A stretch of 64,000 nucleotides of DNA from Actinopolyspora erythraea (GTDB taxonomy: Bacteria; Actinomycetota; Actinomycetes; Mycobacteriales; Pseudonocardiaceae), in assembly GCF_002263515.1 (NCBI RefSeq), contig NZ_CP022752.1:3658001-3722000 (forward strand). The letters are read 5' to 3'. Position numbers and translations under genes: made by a program. The first letter of the stretch is position 1. Each line of letters starts with the position of its first letter. Below, one piece after another: positions 27,474-38,127 of this stretch. The notes beneath the pieces were generated by a model, which saw nothing but the letters and a program-made list of their open reading frames with translations, was not told the origin of the DNA and ran no database searches.

Positions 27474-28532
27474 TCACTTCACCGGTCGCACCTCGGTGCT
27501 CGGATCACCGTCGATCGCGGCCGCCAGCCGGGGAACCAGGCCGTCGAGCGCTATGGGCAGGCTGAGCGGACTGGAGAAGGTCACCGCCCCGTTTAGCGTG
27601 GTCTGGCGCTGCATCGTGATGTCGCGTCCCTGCTTGGCGACGTCGAGCTGCTGGTAGATCTCCTCACGGGCGATGCTGTCCTCGGGAGCACCGTAGAGCC
27701 CCAACACCAGCACATCGGCTTCGAGCAAATCGAAACGTTCTTTGCTGATCTGCTTGGCTTCCCGGTTGCTGTCGGAGAACAGTCGCTCGGTGGCGGAGGT
27801 CATTCGCAATCCGAGTGTCCGCAGGAACCGAGGAGCCGGACCTTCCGCATAGACCCACGCCTTTCCACTCATGGACGCAGCCAGCAGGCCGGTGGCACCG
27901 TCGAACTCCGGATGCCGCGCGCGGGCCTCGGCGAACCTGCCCTCGATGTCGGTGACGAACTGCTCGGCCTTGTCCCTGTTATCCAGGATCTTGCCGATAG
28001 TCCTGGTCATGTCCTGCCAGGGCACGCCGAAATCGGCGTACTCGGCGGGCTGGGCGACGGTGGGCGCGATCCCGGAAAGCTTGTCGTACTCCTCCTTCGT
28101 AAGGCCGGAGTTGACACCGATGATCACGTCCGGCTCCAGGGCCGCGATCCGCTCGAACTCCAGTTCCTGGCGCGCCAGCACCTCGGGCATCTCGCGGTCG
28201 CCCAGTTTCTCCCTGGCCCACGGCCACAGCGCGCCGTCCTTTCCACCGAACCACTCACGGGTGGCGACCGGGGCGGTGCCGAGCGCGAGAACGGTGTCCT
28301 GATCGGTCAGTCCCACCGTGACGACGCGCTCGGGGCGCTTGGGAATCTCGGTGGTGCCGTGCTTGTGCTCGATCCGGACCGGAAAGGCACCCGAGCCGGA
28401 ACCGGAGCCCGAACCGGAGCCGCCACTCCCCTTCCCGGGAGCACAGGCCGTGAGCAGTAACACCCCGGCACCGCCGAGCAGGCCTCTGCGGCTGATCTCG
28501 GAACGGGCGGGACCGAACTTGTCGCGTGGCAT
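27474..28532 (-). CDS. Iron-siderophore ABC transporter substrate-binding lipoprotein
   Basis: 352 aa with a twin-arginine-like lipoprotein signal (SRRGLLGGAGVLLLTAC), then a Gly/Ser linker (GSGGSGSGSGSGSGAF) and a FecB/FepB-type TroA domain (KRPERVVTVGLTDQDTVLALG; LEPDVIIGVNSGLT). It binds ferric siderophores outside the membrane and hands them to a permease not encoded in this window. ATG 28532 is used. An iron-box palindrome lies 26-44 bp upstream, so repression by a DmdR/IdeR-type regulator under iron sufficiency is likely. Confidence 0.9.
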   Translation of the reverse strand: MPRDKFGPARSEISRRGLLGGAGVLLLTACAPGKGSGGSGSGSGSGSGAFPVRIEHKHGTTEIPKRPERVVTVGLTDQDTVLALGTAPVATREWFGGKDGALWPWAREKLGDREMPEVLARQELEFERIAALEPDVIIGVNSGLTKEEYDKLSGIAPTVAQPAEYADFGVPWQDMTRTIGKILDNRDKAEQFVTDIEGRFAEARARHPEFDGATGLLAASMSGKAWVYAEGPAPRFLRTLGLRMTSATERLFSDSNREAKQISKERFDLLEADVLVLGLYGAPEDSIAREEIYQQLDVAKQGRDITMQRQTTLNGAVTFSSPLSLPIALDGLVPRLAAAIDGDPSTEVRPVK

Positions 28533-28558
28533 TGCACACCCCAACTACCGGAGTCGAT

Positions 28559-28576
28559 GTTTAGGTTAGCCTAAAC
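28559..28576. promoter_or_regulatory. Iron box (IdeR/DmdR1-type operator)
   Basis: GTTTAGGTTAGCCTAAAC, a near-perfect palindrome sharing TTAGGTTAGnCTAA with the actinobacterial iron-box consensus. It is placed immediately upstream of the siderophore-binding lipoprotein gene. Confidence 0.85.
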
Positions 28577-28623
28577 AAATCGAAATGCCGGGTTCAAGAG
28601 CGTCCCACCCCTTGCGGGCGGGA

Positions 28624-29304
28624 TCACAGCACCGCCGCCGCGGTGAGTCGCGCCACCGCCTCACGCAGCGAGTCCGCGACCGGACTGCCGGTGTTCTCCA
28701 GGGCCTCGCGGGACATGACACCGGTGGAGACCAGCACGCAGCGCGCTCCAACCTCCTCGGCCGCGTGCGCGTCGTCGACGACGTCCCCGATGACGGCTGT
28801 CTCCGTCGGTTCCAGCTCCAGCGAACGCAGGTGCGCGTCGAGGAAGGCCGCCTTGGAACCGCCGATGTCGGAGTCGCGCAACCCGTCGATCCGTCCGAAG
28901 ACCGGGCCCACCCCGAACCGTTCGACCAACGGCACCAGCTCGTCGTGGAAGAACATGGAAAGCAGTGACTGGCTCCCGCCCCGTTCCCGCCACTCCCGCA
29001 GGGCGTGCGGCGCGTCGGCCGCCAGCTCGCAGGTGTGCAGCAGCCGCCGGTAGGTGTCGTGGTAGATGCGGTCGATGGCCCGCCAGTCCCGCTGGTCGAG
29101 CTCGCGGCCGAGCACCCGCTCGTAGGCCCCGCGCAGTGGCCTGCCGAACACCGCGCGCCAGCCGGCGAGATCGACCGGCTCGGCCCCGTACGCGGCGCAA
29201 ACGGCGTTGACCGAGGTCACCACGGCCTCGTTGTCGGCGAGCAGCGTGCCGTTCCAGTCCCACACGATGTGCCGCGTCGGCGGCAGTTCACCAGATCCGC
29301 TCAC
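28624..29304 (-). CDS. HAD-family hydrolase (phosphoglycolate phosphatase-like)
   Basis: 226 aa cytosolic phosphatase. Motif I is DWNGT (VWDWNGTLLADNE, residues 14-26), motif II serine near SMFFHDELVP, motif III lysine in GGSKAAFLDAHL and motif IV GDVVDDAHAA. An alpha-helical cap lies between motifs I and II. The substrate is unknown. It sits between the siderophore-binding gene and recX, on the same strand as both. Confidence 0.85.
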   Translation of the reverse strand: MSGSGELPPTRHIVWDWNGTLLADNEAVVTSVNAVCAAYGAEPVDLAGWRAVFGRPLRGAYERVLGRELDQRDWRAIDRIYHDTYRRLLHTCELAADAPHALREWRERGGSQSLLSMFFHDELVPLVERFGVGPVFGRIDGLRDSDIGGSKAAFLDAHLRSLELEPTETAVIGDVVDDAHAAEEVGARCVLVSTGVMSREALENTGSPVADSLREAVARLTAAAVL

Positions 29305-29422
29305 CGGCGGATCCTATCGTTGCCCCTCGTCCTCCACGGGGCCGTACCGGAAAGCCTCGCTCGCCGGACCGCCGACACCGACCGGCCGTTCCGCGCGGCG
29401 ACCGACGCCGCACGGGAACGGC

Positions 29423-30046
29423 TCAGTCATCGGGTTCGAACCACAGCTCCTCGTCCGGCGCGGAAACTTCCACCCCGGTGGACTCCAGTTCCTCCCGCAC
29501 CACGCGGAAGGCCAGCGCCCGGCCGTAGCCCTTGCGCGCGAGCAGTCCCAGCAGCCGCCGTGTCCTGGTCCGCGCATCGACGGCGGTCATCCCGCGCGCC
29601 CTGCGACGCACCAGTTCCCGGGCCCGTGCCACCTCCGCGTCGGTGTCCACCACTTCCAGCGCCTCGGTGGCGGTATCCTCGTCGACCCCTTTGTCGCGCA
29701 GTTCCTCGCGGAGCGCGCCGCGTCCCAGTCCCCGCTGTCGATGGCGGCCCCGCACCCACTCCGCCGCGAAGGCGGCGTCGTCGACCAGTCCGGCCGCCGC
29801 GAACCTGTCGAGCACGATCTCGGCCGTGCCGGTCGCCACTCCCTTGCGTCGAAGGGCGCGGAGCAGCTCCGTACGACTGCGTGCCCTGGTAGCGAGCAGC
29901 CGGTAGACGGTATCGCGCGCGGTCCGCTCCTCCGCCGGGCTCTCGGCGGCCCCATCCGGAACGTCCCCGGGGACCGGTCCCGGCGCTTCTCCGGGACGGG
30001 GCCGAACGTTGCCCGCCCCGGCTTCGATGTCAGCCACGGCAGCCAC
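29423..30046 (-). CDS. recX: RecA regulator RecX
   Basis: Limits RecA filament growth; 207 aa. The three-helix repeats are visible (TVYRLLATRARSRTELLRAL; GLVDDAAFAAEWVRGR; LLARKGYGRALAFRVVREEL) after a disordered acidic/proline-rich N-terminus of about 40 residues. It starts eight bases after the recA stop, so it is co-transcribed with recA and SOS-controlled with it. Confidence 0.93.
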   Translation of the reverse strand: MAAVADIEAGAGNVRPRPGEAPGPVPGDVPDGAAESPAEERTARDTVYRLLATRARSRTELLRALRRKGVATGTAEIVLDRFAAAGLVDDAAFAAEWVRGRHRQRGLGRGALREELRDKGVDEDTATEALEVVDTDAEVARARELVRRRARGMTAVDARTRTRRLLGLLARKGYGRALAFRVVREELESTGVEVSAPDEELWFEPDD

Positions 30047-30054
30047 CGCCCCGG

Positions 30055-31134
<1,080 letters not shown>

Positions 31135-31257
31135 CGGGTCCACCTCGGTCGGGTCGAATGTCGTGGTCTCGGGGCCGACGCTACGGGTCAGGGCCGACAA
31201 TCCGACCTCGGGTCGGCGGATCCGTGGACAACCTGCCCCGCTGTGGACCCATTCTAA

Positions 31258-31273
31258 CCGAACTGGTGTTCGA
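31258..31273. promoter_or_regulatory. SOS box of recA
   Basis: CCGAACTGGTGTTCGA, the TCGAAC-N4-GTTCGA consensus with only the first base changed. The inner CGAAC/GTTCG is intact. It shares the TGGT centre with the lexA box at 8662. Confidence 0.88.
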
Positions 31274-31419
31274 CGGATCCGCGACACTCCGCCGCGGCGG
31301 CTTCCCACCGGGTGCGATCTACCCTCCGCCGGGAGGAGACTGAACCCGTCCCGCCGGACTCCCACGGCCGGGGAAACGACCACTACGGCCCGCCACGGCG
31401 GGCGTCGGGAGGTGGCCGA

Positions 31420-32151
31420 ATGCGGATCGATCGTTACCTGCCGCCGACGCACTGGCTGAGCAAGGTCTACCGCGGCGGCGGCGCCGCCTTCGGAGGCGCG
31501 CTGATCGCCTTCGGCATACTCGGGTTCACCAACAACCTCGGGTTCTTCTCCACCAGCGGTCAGCAGATCCTGGGACTGTCCACGAACGGACTGCTGTCGC
31601 TGATCTCGATCGTGGTGGGTGCCGTGCTGATCGCCGCCGCCGCCATCGGCGGACCGCTGGCCTCCACCACCACCGCCACCATCGGAGCGCTGTTCCTGCT
31701 TTCCGGCCTGGCCAACCTCGCCGTGCTCGAAACGCGGTGGAACCTGCTGGCGTTCGAGATGCAGAACGTGGTGTTCAGCCTGGTGGCGGGCATGCTGCTG
31801 CTTTTCGTCGGGCTGTACGGCCGGGTCAGCGGCGGCCTTCCGGAGGACAACCCGTTCGTGCGATACCGGCACCGCGAACCGCCGGAGGGAGAGGTCCCCG
31901 AGCAGCGCACGGCCGAACAGGAACGGTCCGAGGAGCTGAGGCCCCTGGCCGAGGCCGAGGTGGCGCTGGGCGAGGGCCACGCCACCCCCGAGCAGGAACA
32001 GCTCGTCCGGACCGAGGCCCTGCGACTGGCCAGAGCGGAGCGACAGCGCGCCTACGAGCACTACGCCCACATCCAGCGGGCGCTGCGGGGCGAACGGGAG
32101 ACCTCCGAGTCACGCCCCTCCGGCTCCCGGGAGTCCGACACCGGCGGCTGA
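31420..32151 (+). CDS. DUF4383 membrane protein
   Basis: 243 aa with four hydrophobic helices in the first 140 residues ([70 protein letters not shown]) and then a charged, Glu/Arg-rich cytoplasmic tail with coiled-coil character. GGGAGG precedes the ATG by seven nt. Function unknown; such proteins are common in actinomycetes. It converges on the DUF3046 gene. Confidence 0.8.
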   Translation: MRIDRYLPPTHWLSKVYRGGGAAFGGALIAFGILGFTNNLGFFSTSGQQILGLSTNGLLSLISIVVGAVLIAAAAIGGPLASTTTATIGALFLLSGLANLAVLETRWNLLAFEMQNVVFSLVAGMLLLFVGLYGRVSGGLPEDNPFVRYRHREPPEGEVPEQRTAEQERSEELRPLAEAEVALGEGHATPEQEQLVRTEALRLARAERQRAYEHYAHIQRALRGERETSESRPSGSRESDTGG

Positions 32152-32189
32152 GGGCCAGCCGTCCCCTCCCCCGGATGCGGGGCGAGGTT

Positions 32190-32384
32190 TCAGCGCCGGT
32201 TCCCGGGCACCCCGAAGCTCTCGCACAGCACCGTCCAGACCCGCTTGGGCTCCCAGCCCGCCTCCAGGGCCTGGTTGACGGTGCGCTCACCCAGCCCCGC
32301 CAGTACGTGGTCCCTGGCCAGAGTGTCGGCGCGGAGCTCACCGAACTCCTCGGCCATTCGCTGCCGCAGAGCCGTGTAACGCAT
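32190..32384 (-). CDS. DUF3046 small protein (Rv2738c-like)
   Basis: 64 aa: MRYTALRQRMAEEFGELRAD... then RDHVLAGLGERTVNQALEAG, the DUF3046 signature. Usually located next to recA-recX in actinobacteria, and here 1 kb upstream of recA. A GTG two codons upstream (32390) is an alternative start. No function is established. Confidence 0.85.
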   Translation of the reverse strand: MRYTALRQRMAEEFGELRADTLARDHVLAGLGERTVNQALEAGWEPKRVWTVLCESFGVPGNRR

Positions 32385-32533
32385 CCGCACCAGACTACGT
32401 GCACCGCGCGTCCCGAACGCACCTCGGCCGGACAGGCCCTCGGCACGGGGAACGACGCGACCTCCGGCACCGGGCCCGGCGGAGCGGCTCGCGGTACGCG
32501 CCCGAGAACGGCACGGCGGGATAGGCTGGTGCC

Positions 32534-32653
32534 ATGTCGCAGGCGGAACTGACCGGACTGTCCTCGGTGTGGGGGCAGGTGGCCCTCGCTGCCATGCTGC
32601 TGATCGTCGTGATCCTGCTGCTGCGCAGGCTCTGGAACCAGCGGGGACGTTGA
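32534..32653 (+). CDS. Small single-span membrane peptide, 39 aa
   Basis: Reads MSQAELTGLSSVWGQVALAA then a hydrophobic run (MLLIVVILLLRRLW) and ends NQRGR. Nearly all third codon positions are G or C and it forms a clean N-out/C-in helix with a basic end, so it looks translated. The ribosome site is weak (AGG about 10 nt upstream). It lies between the divergent DUF3046 gene and lhr and reads toward lhr. Confidence 0.55.
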   Translation: MSQAELTGLSSVWGQVALAAMLLIVVILLLRRLWNQRGR

Positions 32654-32717
32654 GCACGGCCGACACCGGCGGAGCGGAGACGGCGCGCGTGTCGGACCGT
32701 TGCTCCACGATGGGGGC

Positions 32718-35700
32718 GTGACCGACCCACTGGAGCGGTTCTCACGACCGACCCGGGAGTGGTTCCGCGAGACGTTCGAGACCCCCACCCCCTCGCAGGC
32801 CGAGGCCTGGCGGGAGATCACCTCCGGACAGCACACCCTGGTGATCGCGCCCACCGGTTCGGGCAAGACGCTGGCCGCGTTCCTGGCGGCGCTGGACGAC
32901 CTGGCCACGTCGGCACCCCCGAGCGACCCGAAACGGCGGTGCCGGGTGCTGTACGTCTCGCCCATGAAGGCGCTCGCCGCTGACGTGCGCCGCAACCTGC
33001 GCACTCCGTTGTCCGGGATCGGTCGGACGGCACACCGGCTGGGCGAGGAGATCACGGAGATCAGTGTCACCACTCGCACCGGTGACACCCCTCCCGAGGA
33101 ACGCAGGGCGTTCGGACGACGCCCGGCCGACGTCCTGGTGACCACCCCGGAATCGTTGTTCCTGCTGCTGACCTCGGCCTCGAGGGAGGCGCTGCGCGGG
33201 GTGGGGACGGTCATCGTGGACGAGGTGCACGCCGTGGCCGGCGGCAAGCGCGGTGCGCACCTGGCGGTGTCCCTGGACAGGTTGGACGAGCTGCTACCGA
33301 CTCCGGCCCAGCGGATCGGGCTCTCGGCCACGGTGCGGCCCGTCGACGAGGTGGTCGAGTTCCTCGCCGGGGGGCGTCCCGTCCGGGTCGTCCGGCCACC
33401 CGACCCGAAGCAGGTGGACGTCTCGGTACGGGCGCCCGTGGCGGACATGGCCCGTCCCGAGACGGGGAGCGAGGGCGAGCAGGACGCGAACGGAAGCCGG
33501 ACACCGTCGGTGTGGCCGGCCCTGCGGGAACGCGTACTGGAGTTGGTCGAACAGCACCGTTCCACGATCGTGTTCACCAATTCACGCAGACTCGCCGAGC
33601 GGTTGACCGCCGGGCTCAACGAGCTGGCCGCGGAGCGCCGTGGCGCGGGCGAGGATCCCGCACCGGCCGGAGGCCCCCGCTCGTTTCCCGCGGCCGCCGT
33701 CGGCGCCTCGGGCATCACCGGCGGGGTCGGGGCGGTCGTGGCCCGTGCGCACCACGGCTCGATGTCCAAGCAGCAGCGTACCCGGGTGGAGGAGGAGCTC
33801 AAGTCGGGTGAGCTGCCGTGCGTGGTCGCGACTTCCTCGCTGGAGCTGGGGATCGACATGGGCGCGGTGGACCTGGTCGTACAGCTCGAAGCTCCTCCCA
33901 GTGTGGCGTCGGGGACGCAGCGGATCGGGCGGGGCGGCCACCGGGTCGGCGAACCCTCGCGCGGGGTGGTCTTCCCGAAGTTCCGCGGTGACCTCGTCGG
34001 GTGCGCGGTGGCCGCGGAACGGATGCGGTCCGGGCTGATCGAGGCGCTGGAGGTGCCGCGCAACCCGTTGGACGTGCTGGCGCAGCAGATCGTGGCCGCG
34101 GTGGCGATGGACGTCCGCGAGGTGGGCGAGCTGGCCGCGACGCTGCGGCGGTCGGCGCCGTTCGCCCGGCTGCCCGACTCGGCCCTGCGATCGGTGCTGG
34201 ACATGCTCGCCGGGCGTTATCCGAGCGAGGAGTTCGGCGAGCTGCGGGCCAGGATCGTCTGGGACAGGAGCACCGACGAACTGCGCCCGCGCCCCGGCTC
34301 GCAGCGGCTGGCCGTCACCTCCGGCGGGACCATCCCGGACCGGGGCCTGTTCACCGTGGTCACCCGGCGTTCCGAGGCGGCAGGGGCCGCTCGGAGGCGG
34401 GTCGGCGAACTCGACGAGGAGATGGTCCACGAGTCCCGGGTGGGTGACACCTTCCTGCTGGGAACCTCCTCGTGGCGAATCTCCGAGATCACTCCCGACC
34501 GGGTGATCGTGGACCCCGCCCCCGGCACACCGGCGAGGATGCCGTTCTGGAAGGGGGACTCGACGGGCCGACCACTGGAGTTCGGCCGCGCCGTGGGAGG
34601 TTTCCTCCGCGAGATCACCTCCGCCGCCCCCGAGGACGCGCGCGCACGGGCGCACGAGGCCGGGCTGGACACCCACGCCCGGGAGAACCTGCTGGCCTAC
34701 ACCGAGGAGCAACGACTGGCGACCGGCCGCGTGCCGGACGATCGCACGATCGTGGTGGAACGGTTCCGGGACGAGCTCGGTGACTGGCGGGTGGTGGTGC
34801 ACTCCCCGTTCGGGGGACGGGTCAACGCGCCGTGGGCGCTGGCCATCGGTGCCCGGCTGCGACAGCGCGGGGGCGCGGACGTGCGACCGGTGTCCTCCGA
34901 CGAGGGAATCGTGCTGCGCGTGAGCGACGCGCTCGACGACTCCGGGGCCGAGATCGTCCCGGGAGCCGAGGACGTCGTGATAGCTCCGGATGAGGTGGAA
35001 CAGCTGGTCACCGACTCGATATCCGGCTCGGCGCTGTTCGCCGCCCGCTTCCGGGAGTGCGCCTCCCGCGCCCTGCTGCTACCGCGTCGGGACCCGCGGC
35101 ACCGCGCCCCGCTGTGGCAGCAGCGGCAGCGCGCCACCCGGCTGCTGGAGGTCGCCGCACGTTACGAGCACTTCCCCGTAGTGCTGGAGGCCATGCGGGA
35201 GTGCCTGCGGGACGTCCACGACGTCGCCGGGCTGCGCGAGCTGATGTCGGAGATCGCGCAGCACCGGATCCGGGTGGTGGAGGTCGCCACCACCGGCCCG
35301 TCCCCCTTCGCGCGGACCCTGCTGTTCGGCTACGCCGGGATGTTCCTGTACGAATCCGACGCCCCGCTCGCCGAACGCAGATCGGCCGCGCTGAGCCTGG
35401 ACACCACGCTGCTGGCCGAACTGCTCGGCTCGGAGGAGATACGGGAACTGCTCGACGCCGAGGTGGTCGCGGAGGTGGAGAACGGTCTGCTGCGGTTGGA
35501 TCCGCGGCGCCACGCCCGCGGACCGGAGGAGACGGCCGACATGCTGCGTGCGCTGGGCGACCTCACCGAACCGGAGGCGACCGCCAGGGGAGTCGAGCGG
35601 GAGTGGCTGGTGGAGCTGGAGGCACAGCGCCGGGCGCTGCGAGTACGTGTCGCGGGCGAGACCAGGTGGATCGCGGTGGAGGACGCGGGCAGGTTCCGGG

Positions 35701-37313
35701 AAGCGCTCGGGAGCGAACTGCCCGGCTGGGTTCCCGAGGTGTTCATCGAACCGGTGGAGGAGCCGCTGGGAGAGCTGGTGGCCCGGTTCGCGCGGTGCAG
35801 GGGACCGTTCCGGGCCACCGCGCTCGCCGAGCGGTTCGGGCTGCGCTCCACCTCGGTCACGGAGGTCCTGGAGCGGCTGCGCGCCTCGGGCCGGTTGGTG
35901 CGCGGCGAGCTGCGCCCGGTGGGAGCCGGCGGTGACGGCGGCACCGAGTACTGCGACGCCGAGGTGCTGCGCAGGCTGCGCCGGGCCTCGCTGGCCAAGC
36001 TGCGTTCCGAGATCGAACCCGTCGAGCCCGCCGCGCTGGGCAGGTTCCTGCCGGTGTGGCACGGCGTCGACTCGCGGCGGGAGGGCTCGGCCTCCGAGGT
36101 GCTCGCGGTGGTCGAGCAGCTGGCGGGCGTTCCGCTGACCGCGGGTTCGCTGGAGTCGCTGGTGCTGCCCGCACGGGTACCGGGGTACCGCCCCGAGATG
36201 CTGGACGAGCTCACCACGAGCGGCGAGGTGGTCTGGGTGGGGGCCGGGGCCCTGGCCGGCGAGGACGGTTGGGTCTCGCTGGCGCCCTCCGACATCGCCG
36301 AACTGGTGCTCCCGGACCGGGCGAGTCCGGTTGGGAGCTCGGGCCTCCACGAGGCGGTCCGGGAGGCCCTGGCGGGCGGCGCGCTGTTCTTCCGCCAGCT
36401 GGCGGACCGGGCGGCGGAGTCGCTCGCGGCGCGGGAGGAGGCGAGACCGACCGACTCGGCGACGGTCTCGGCGCTGTGGGACCTGGTGTGGTCCGGTGAG
36501 GTCACCAACGACACCCTGGCACCGCTGCGGGCCGTGCTGTCCGGCGGCTCGGTCCCTCCTCGCCCGAGGCGACTCCCCCGGCGGCGGGGGCGGTACGCGA
36601 GGCCGACCTCGGTCCGGGCCGTGGCCACCGGCGGTTCCGGTCCGCCGAGCGCGGCGGGGCGCTGGTCGCTCGCACCGCTGCCCACCTCGGACACCACCCG
36701 CCGCGCGACGGCCCGCACCGAGACCTTCCTGGAGCGTCACGGCGTGCTGACCCGCGGCTCCCTGGAGATCGAACGGGTAACGGGCGGGTTCGCGGCGGTG
36801 TACCGGGTGCTGCGGACCATGGAGGAGTCCGGGGGCTGCGGACGCGGATACGTGGTGGCCGGGTTGGGGCCGGCGCAGTTCGCCGCGCCCGGCGCGATCG
36901 ACCGGCTGCGCACCTTCGACGGCTCGTCCCCACCGGAAGAACCCGGCCGGGCGGTGCTGCTCGCCGCGACCGATCCCGCCCAGCCGTACGGCGCGGCGCT
37001 GCCCTGGCCCGAAGTGGTCGGCGACACCCGGCACCGCCCCGGACGCCGAGCCGGGGCGCTGGTGGTGCTCGTCGAGGGGGAACCGGTGTTCTACGTCGAG
37101 CGGGGCGGCAGGTCGCTGCTGTCGTTCACCGAGCGGGAGTCCCGGTTGCGGGCCGCGGCCGAACGGCTGGCGGGGGCGGTGCGCGAGGGCGCGCTGGACG
37201 GGTTGTCGTTCCGGCGCGCCGACGGTGTCGGCGCCATCGGCAGCGGACTGGCCGAGGTCCTCGTCGCGGCCGGGTTCCGCGCCACTCCCCAGGGACTGCG
37301 CCTGCGGAACTGA
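32718..37313 (+). CDS. lhr: Large ATP-dependent helicase Lhr
   Basis: 1531 aa superfamily 2 3'-5' DNA helicase of the long (full-length Lhr) class, linked to DNA repair in mycobacteria. Walker A APTGSGKT at about residue 45, DEVH box IVDEVHAV at about 165, motif III LSATVRP, motif V SSLELGIDMGAVDLV, motif VI QRIGRGGHR, then winged helix and the large C-terminal Lhr domain. The start is GTG 32718 or a TTG 18 nt upstream. C-terminal codon bias is as strong as in the core. The GNAT gene follows after 111 bases. Confidence 0.95.
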   Translation: MTDPLERFSRPTREWFRETFETPTPSQAEAWREITSGQHTLVIAPTGSGKTLAAFLAALDDLATSAPPSDPKRRCRVLYVSPMKALAADVRRNLRTPLSGIGRTAHRLGEEITEISVTTRTGDTPPEERRAFGRRPADVLVTTPESLFLLLTSASREALRGVGTVIVDEVHAVAGGKRGAHLAVSLDRLDELLPTPAQRIGLSATVRPVDEVVEFLAGGRPVRVVRPPDPKQVDVSVRAPVADMARPETGSEGEQDANGSRTPSVWPALRERVLELVEQHRSTIVFTNSRRLAERLTAGLNELAAERRGAGEDPAPAGGPRSFPAAAVGASGITGGVGAVVARAHHGSMSKQQRTRVEEELKSGELPCVVATSSLELGIDMGAVDLVVQLEAPPSVASGTQRIGRGGHRVGEPSRGVVFPKFRGDLVGCAVAAERMRSGLIEALEVPRNPLDVLAQQIVAAVAMDVREVGELAATLRRSAPFARLPDSALRSVLDMLAGRYPSEEFGELRARIVWDRSTDELRPRPGSQRLAVTSGGTIPDRGLFTVVTRRSEAAGAARRRVGELDEEMVHESRVGDTFLLGTSSWRISEITPDRVIVDPAPGTPARMPFWKGDSTGRPLEFGRAVGGFLREITSAAPEDARARAHEAGLDTHARENLLAYTEEQRLATGRVPDDRTIVVERFRDELGDWRVVVHSPFGGRVNAPWALAIGARLRQRGGADVRPVSSDEGIVLRVSDALDDSGAEIVPGAEDVVIAPDEVEQLVTDSISGSALFAARFRECASRALLLPRRDPRHRAPLWQQRQRATRLLEVAARYEHFPVVLEAMRECLRDVHDVAGLRELMSEIAQHRIRVVEVATTGPSPFARTLLFGYAGMFLYESDAPLAERRSAALSLDTTLLAELLGSEEIRELLDAEVVAEVENGLLRLDPRRHARGPEETADMLRALGDLTEPEATARGVEREWLVELEAQRRALRVRVAGETRWIAVEDAGRFREALGSELPGWVPEVFIEPVEEPLGELVARFARCRGPFRATALAERFGLRSTSVTEVLERLRASGRLVRGELRPVGAGGDGGTEYCDAEVLRRLRRASLAKLRSEIEPVEPAALGRFLPVWHGVDSRREGSASEVLAVVEQLAGVPLTAGSLESLVLPARVPGYRPEMLDELTTSGEVVWVGAGALAGEDGWVSLAPSDIAELVLPDRASPVGSSGLHEAVREALAGGALFFRQLADRAAESLAAREEARPTDSATVSALWDLVWSGEVTNDTLAPLRAVLSGGSVPPRPRRLPRRRGRYARPTSVRAVATGGSGPPSAAGRWSLAPLPTSDTTRRATARTETFLERHGVLTRGSLEIERVTGGFAAVYRVLRTMEESGGCGRGYVVAGLGPAQFAAPGAIDRLRTFDGSSPPEEPGRAVLLAATDPAQPYGAALPWPEVVGDTRHRPGRRAGALVVLVEGEPVFYVERGGRSLLSFTERESRLRAAAERLAGAVREGALDGLSFRRADGVGAIGSGLAEVLVAAGFRATPQGLRLRN

Positions 37314-37424
37314 AACCAACCGGGCTGGAAACTAAGCGGAACGCTGTCACAGCGGAACTCGGGGTGAAGTTCCCGTTCCCACCGCCGGGCGTAACCGATG
37401 GTCCATCCTCTAGGGTGCGGAGCT

Positions 37425-37997
37425 GTGACCGCTGCACCGTCTCCGCGTTGCGAACGAGTGGTGGAACTCTCCGCCGACGAGCTGCGTGCCAGACTGCCCG
37501 AAGCCGTACGGGTGTACGTGACGGCCATGGGCTATCCCCGCTGGGCGACGCAGCAGCGCATTCCGATCTGGTCGGCACACATGTCACGTGCGGGTTGGCG
37601 CTGCGTGGCGGCGTTCAACGAGCGCGACGAGCTGAGCGGCATCGGATACGGCTATTCGGGAGCCACCGGGCAGTGGTGGCACGAGCAGGTTCGGCGGGGG
37701 ATGCTGGAGCGCCTGCCGGAGCGGCGGGCGCGCGAGTGGCTGGACGACTACTTCGAGCTGACCGAGCTGCACGTCCACCCGGAGACCCAGGGGCAAGGGC
37801 TCGGGGAGAGCATCCTGCGCAGACTGCTCGCCTCCGCCCCGGGCACGAACGTGCTGCTGTCCACTCCGGAGGGCCCCACCCGGGCGTGGCGGCTCTACCG
37901 GCGGGTCGGTTTCGTCGACGTGCTGCGCGACTACCGCTTCAGCGGGGATCCGCGTCCGTTCGCCGTGCTGGGCCGCACGCTGCCGCTGGACACGTGA
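37425..37997 (+). CDS. GNAT-family N-acetyltransferase
   Basis: 190 aa from GTG 37425 (VTAAPSPRCERVVEL). Acetyl-CoA-binding motif A is visible as LHVHPETQGQGLGESILRRL, followed by the YRRVGF segment typical of the fold's end. Substrate not known. A GGAG lies very close to the start; ATG 37398 upstream is possible. Confidence 0.82.
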   Translation: MTAAPSPRCERVVELSADELRARLPEAVRVYVTAMGYPRWATQQRIPIWSAHMSRAGWRCVAAFNERDELSGIGYGYSGATGQWWHEQVRRGMLERLPERRAREWLDDYFELTELHVHPETQGQGLGESILRRLLASAPGTNVLLSTPEGPTRAWRLYRRVGFVDVLRDYRFSGDPRPFAVLGRTLPLDT

Positions 37998-38127
37998 GTA
38001 CGAGGGCGGTCCCGGCACCCTCCCGGCCACCGGGACCGCCCTCACCGAACATCGGCCGCGGCTCTTCGCGTCCCCGGCGCGGGCGGTGCGGTCGGGAGCG
38101 CGCCGCCCGCGCCGGGGACTGGGCCGG

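Noticed and set aside
31135..32070. N-terminal extension of recA by more than 300 codons
   Set aside because: RecA family start lies at 31134; the extension covers the SOS box and runs antisense to the DUF4383 gene.
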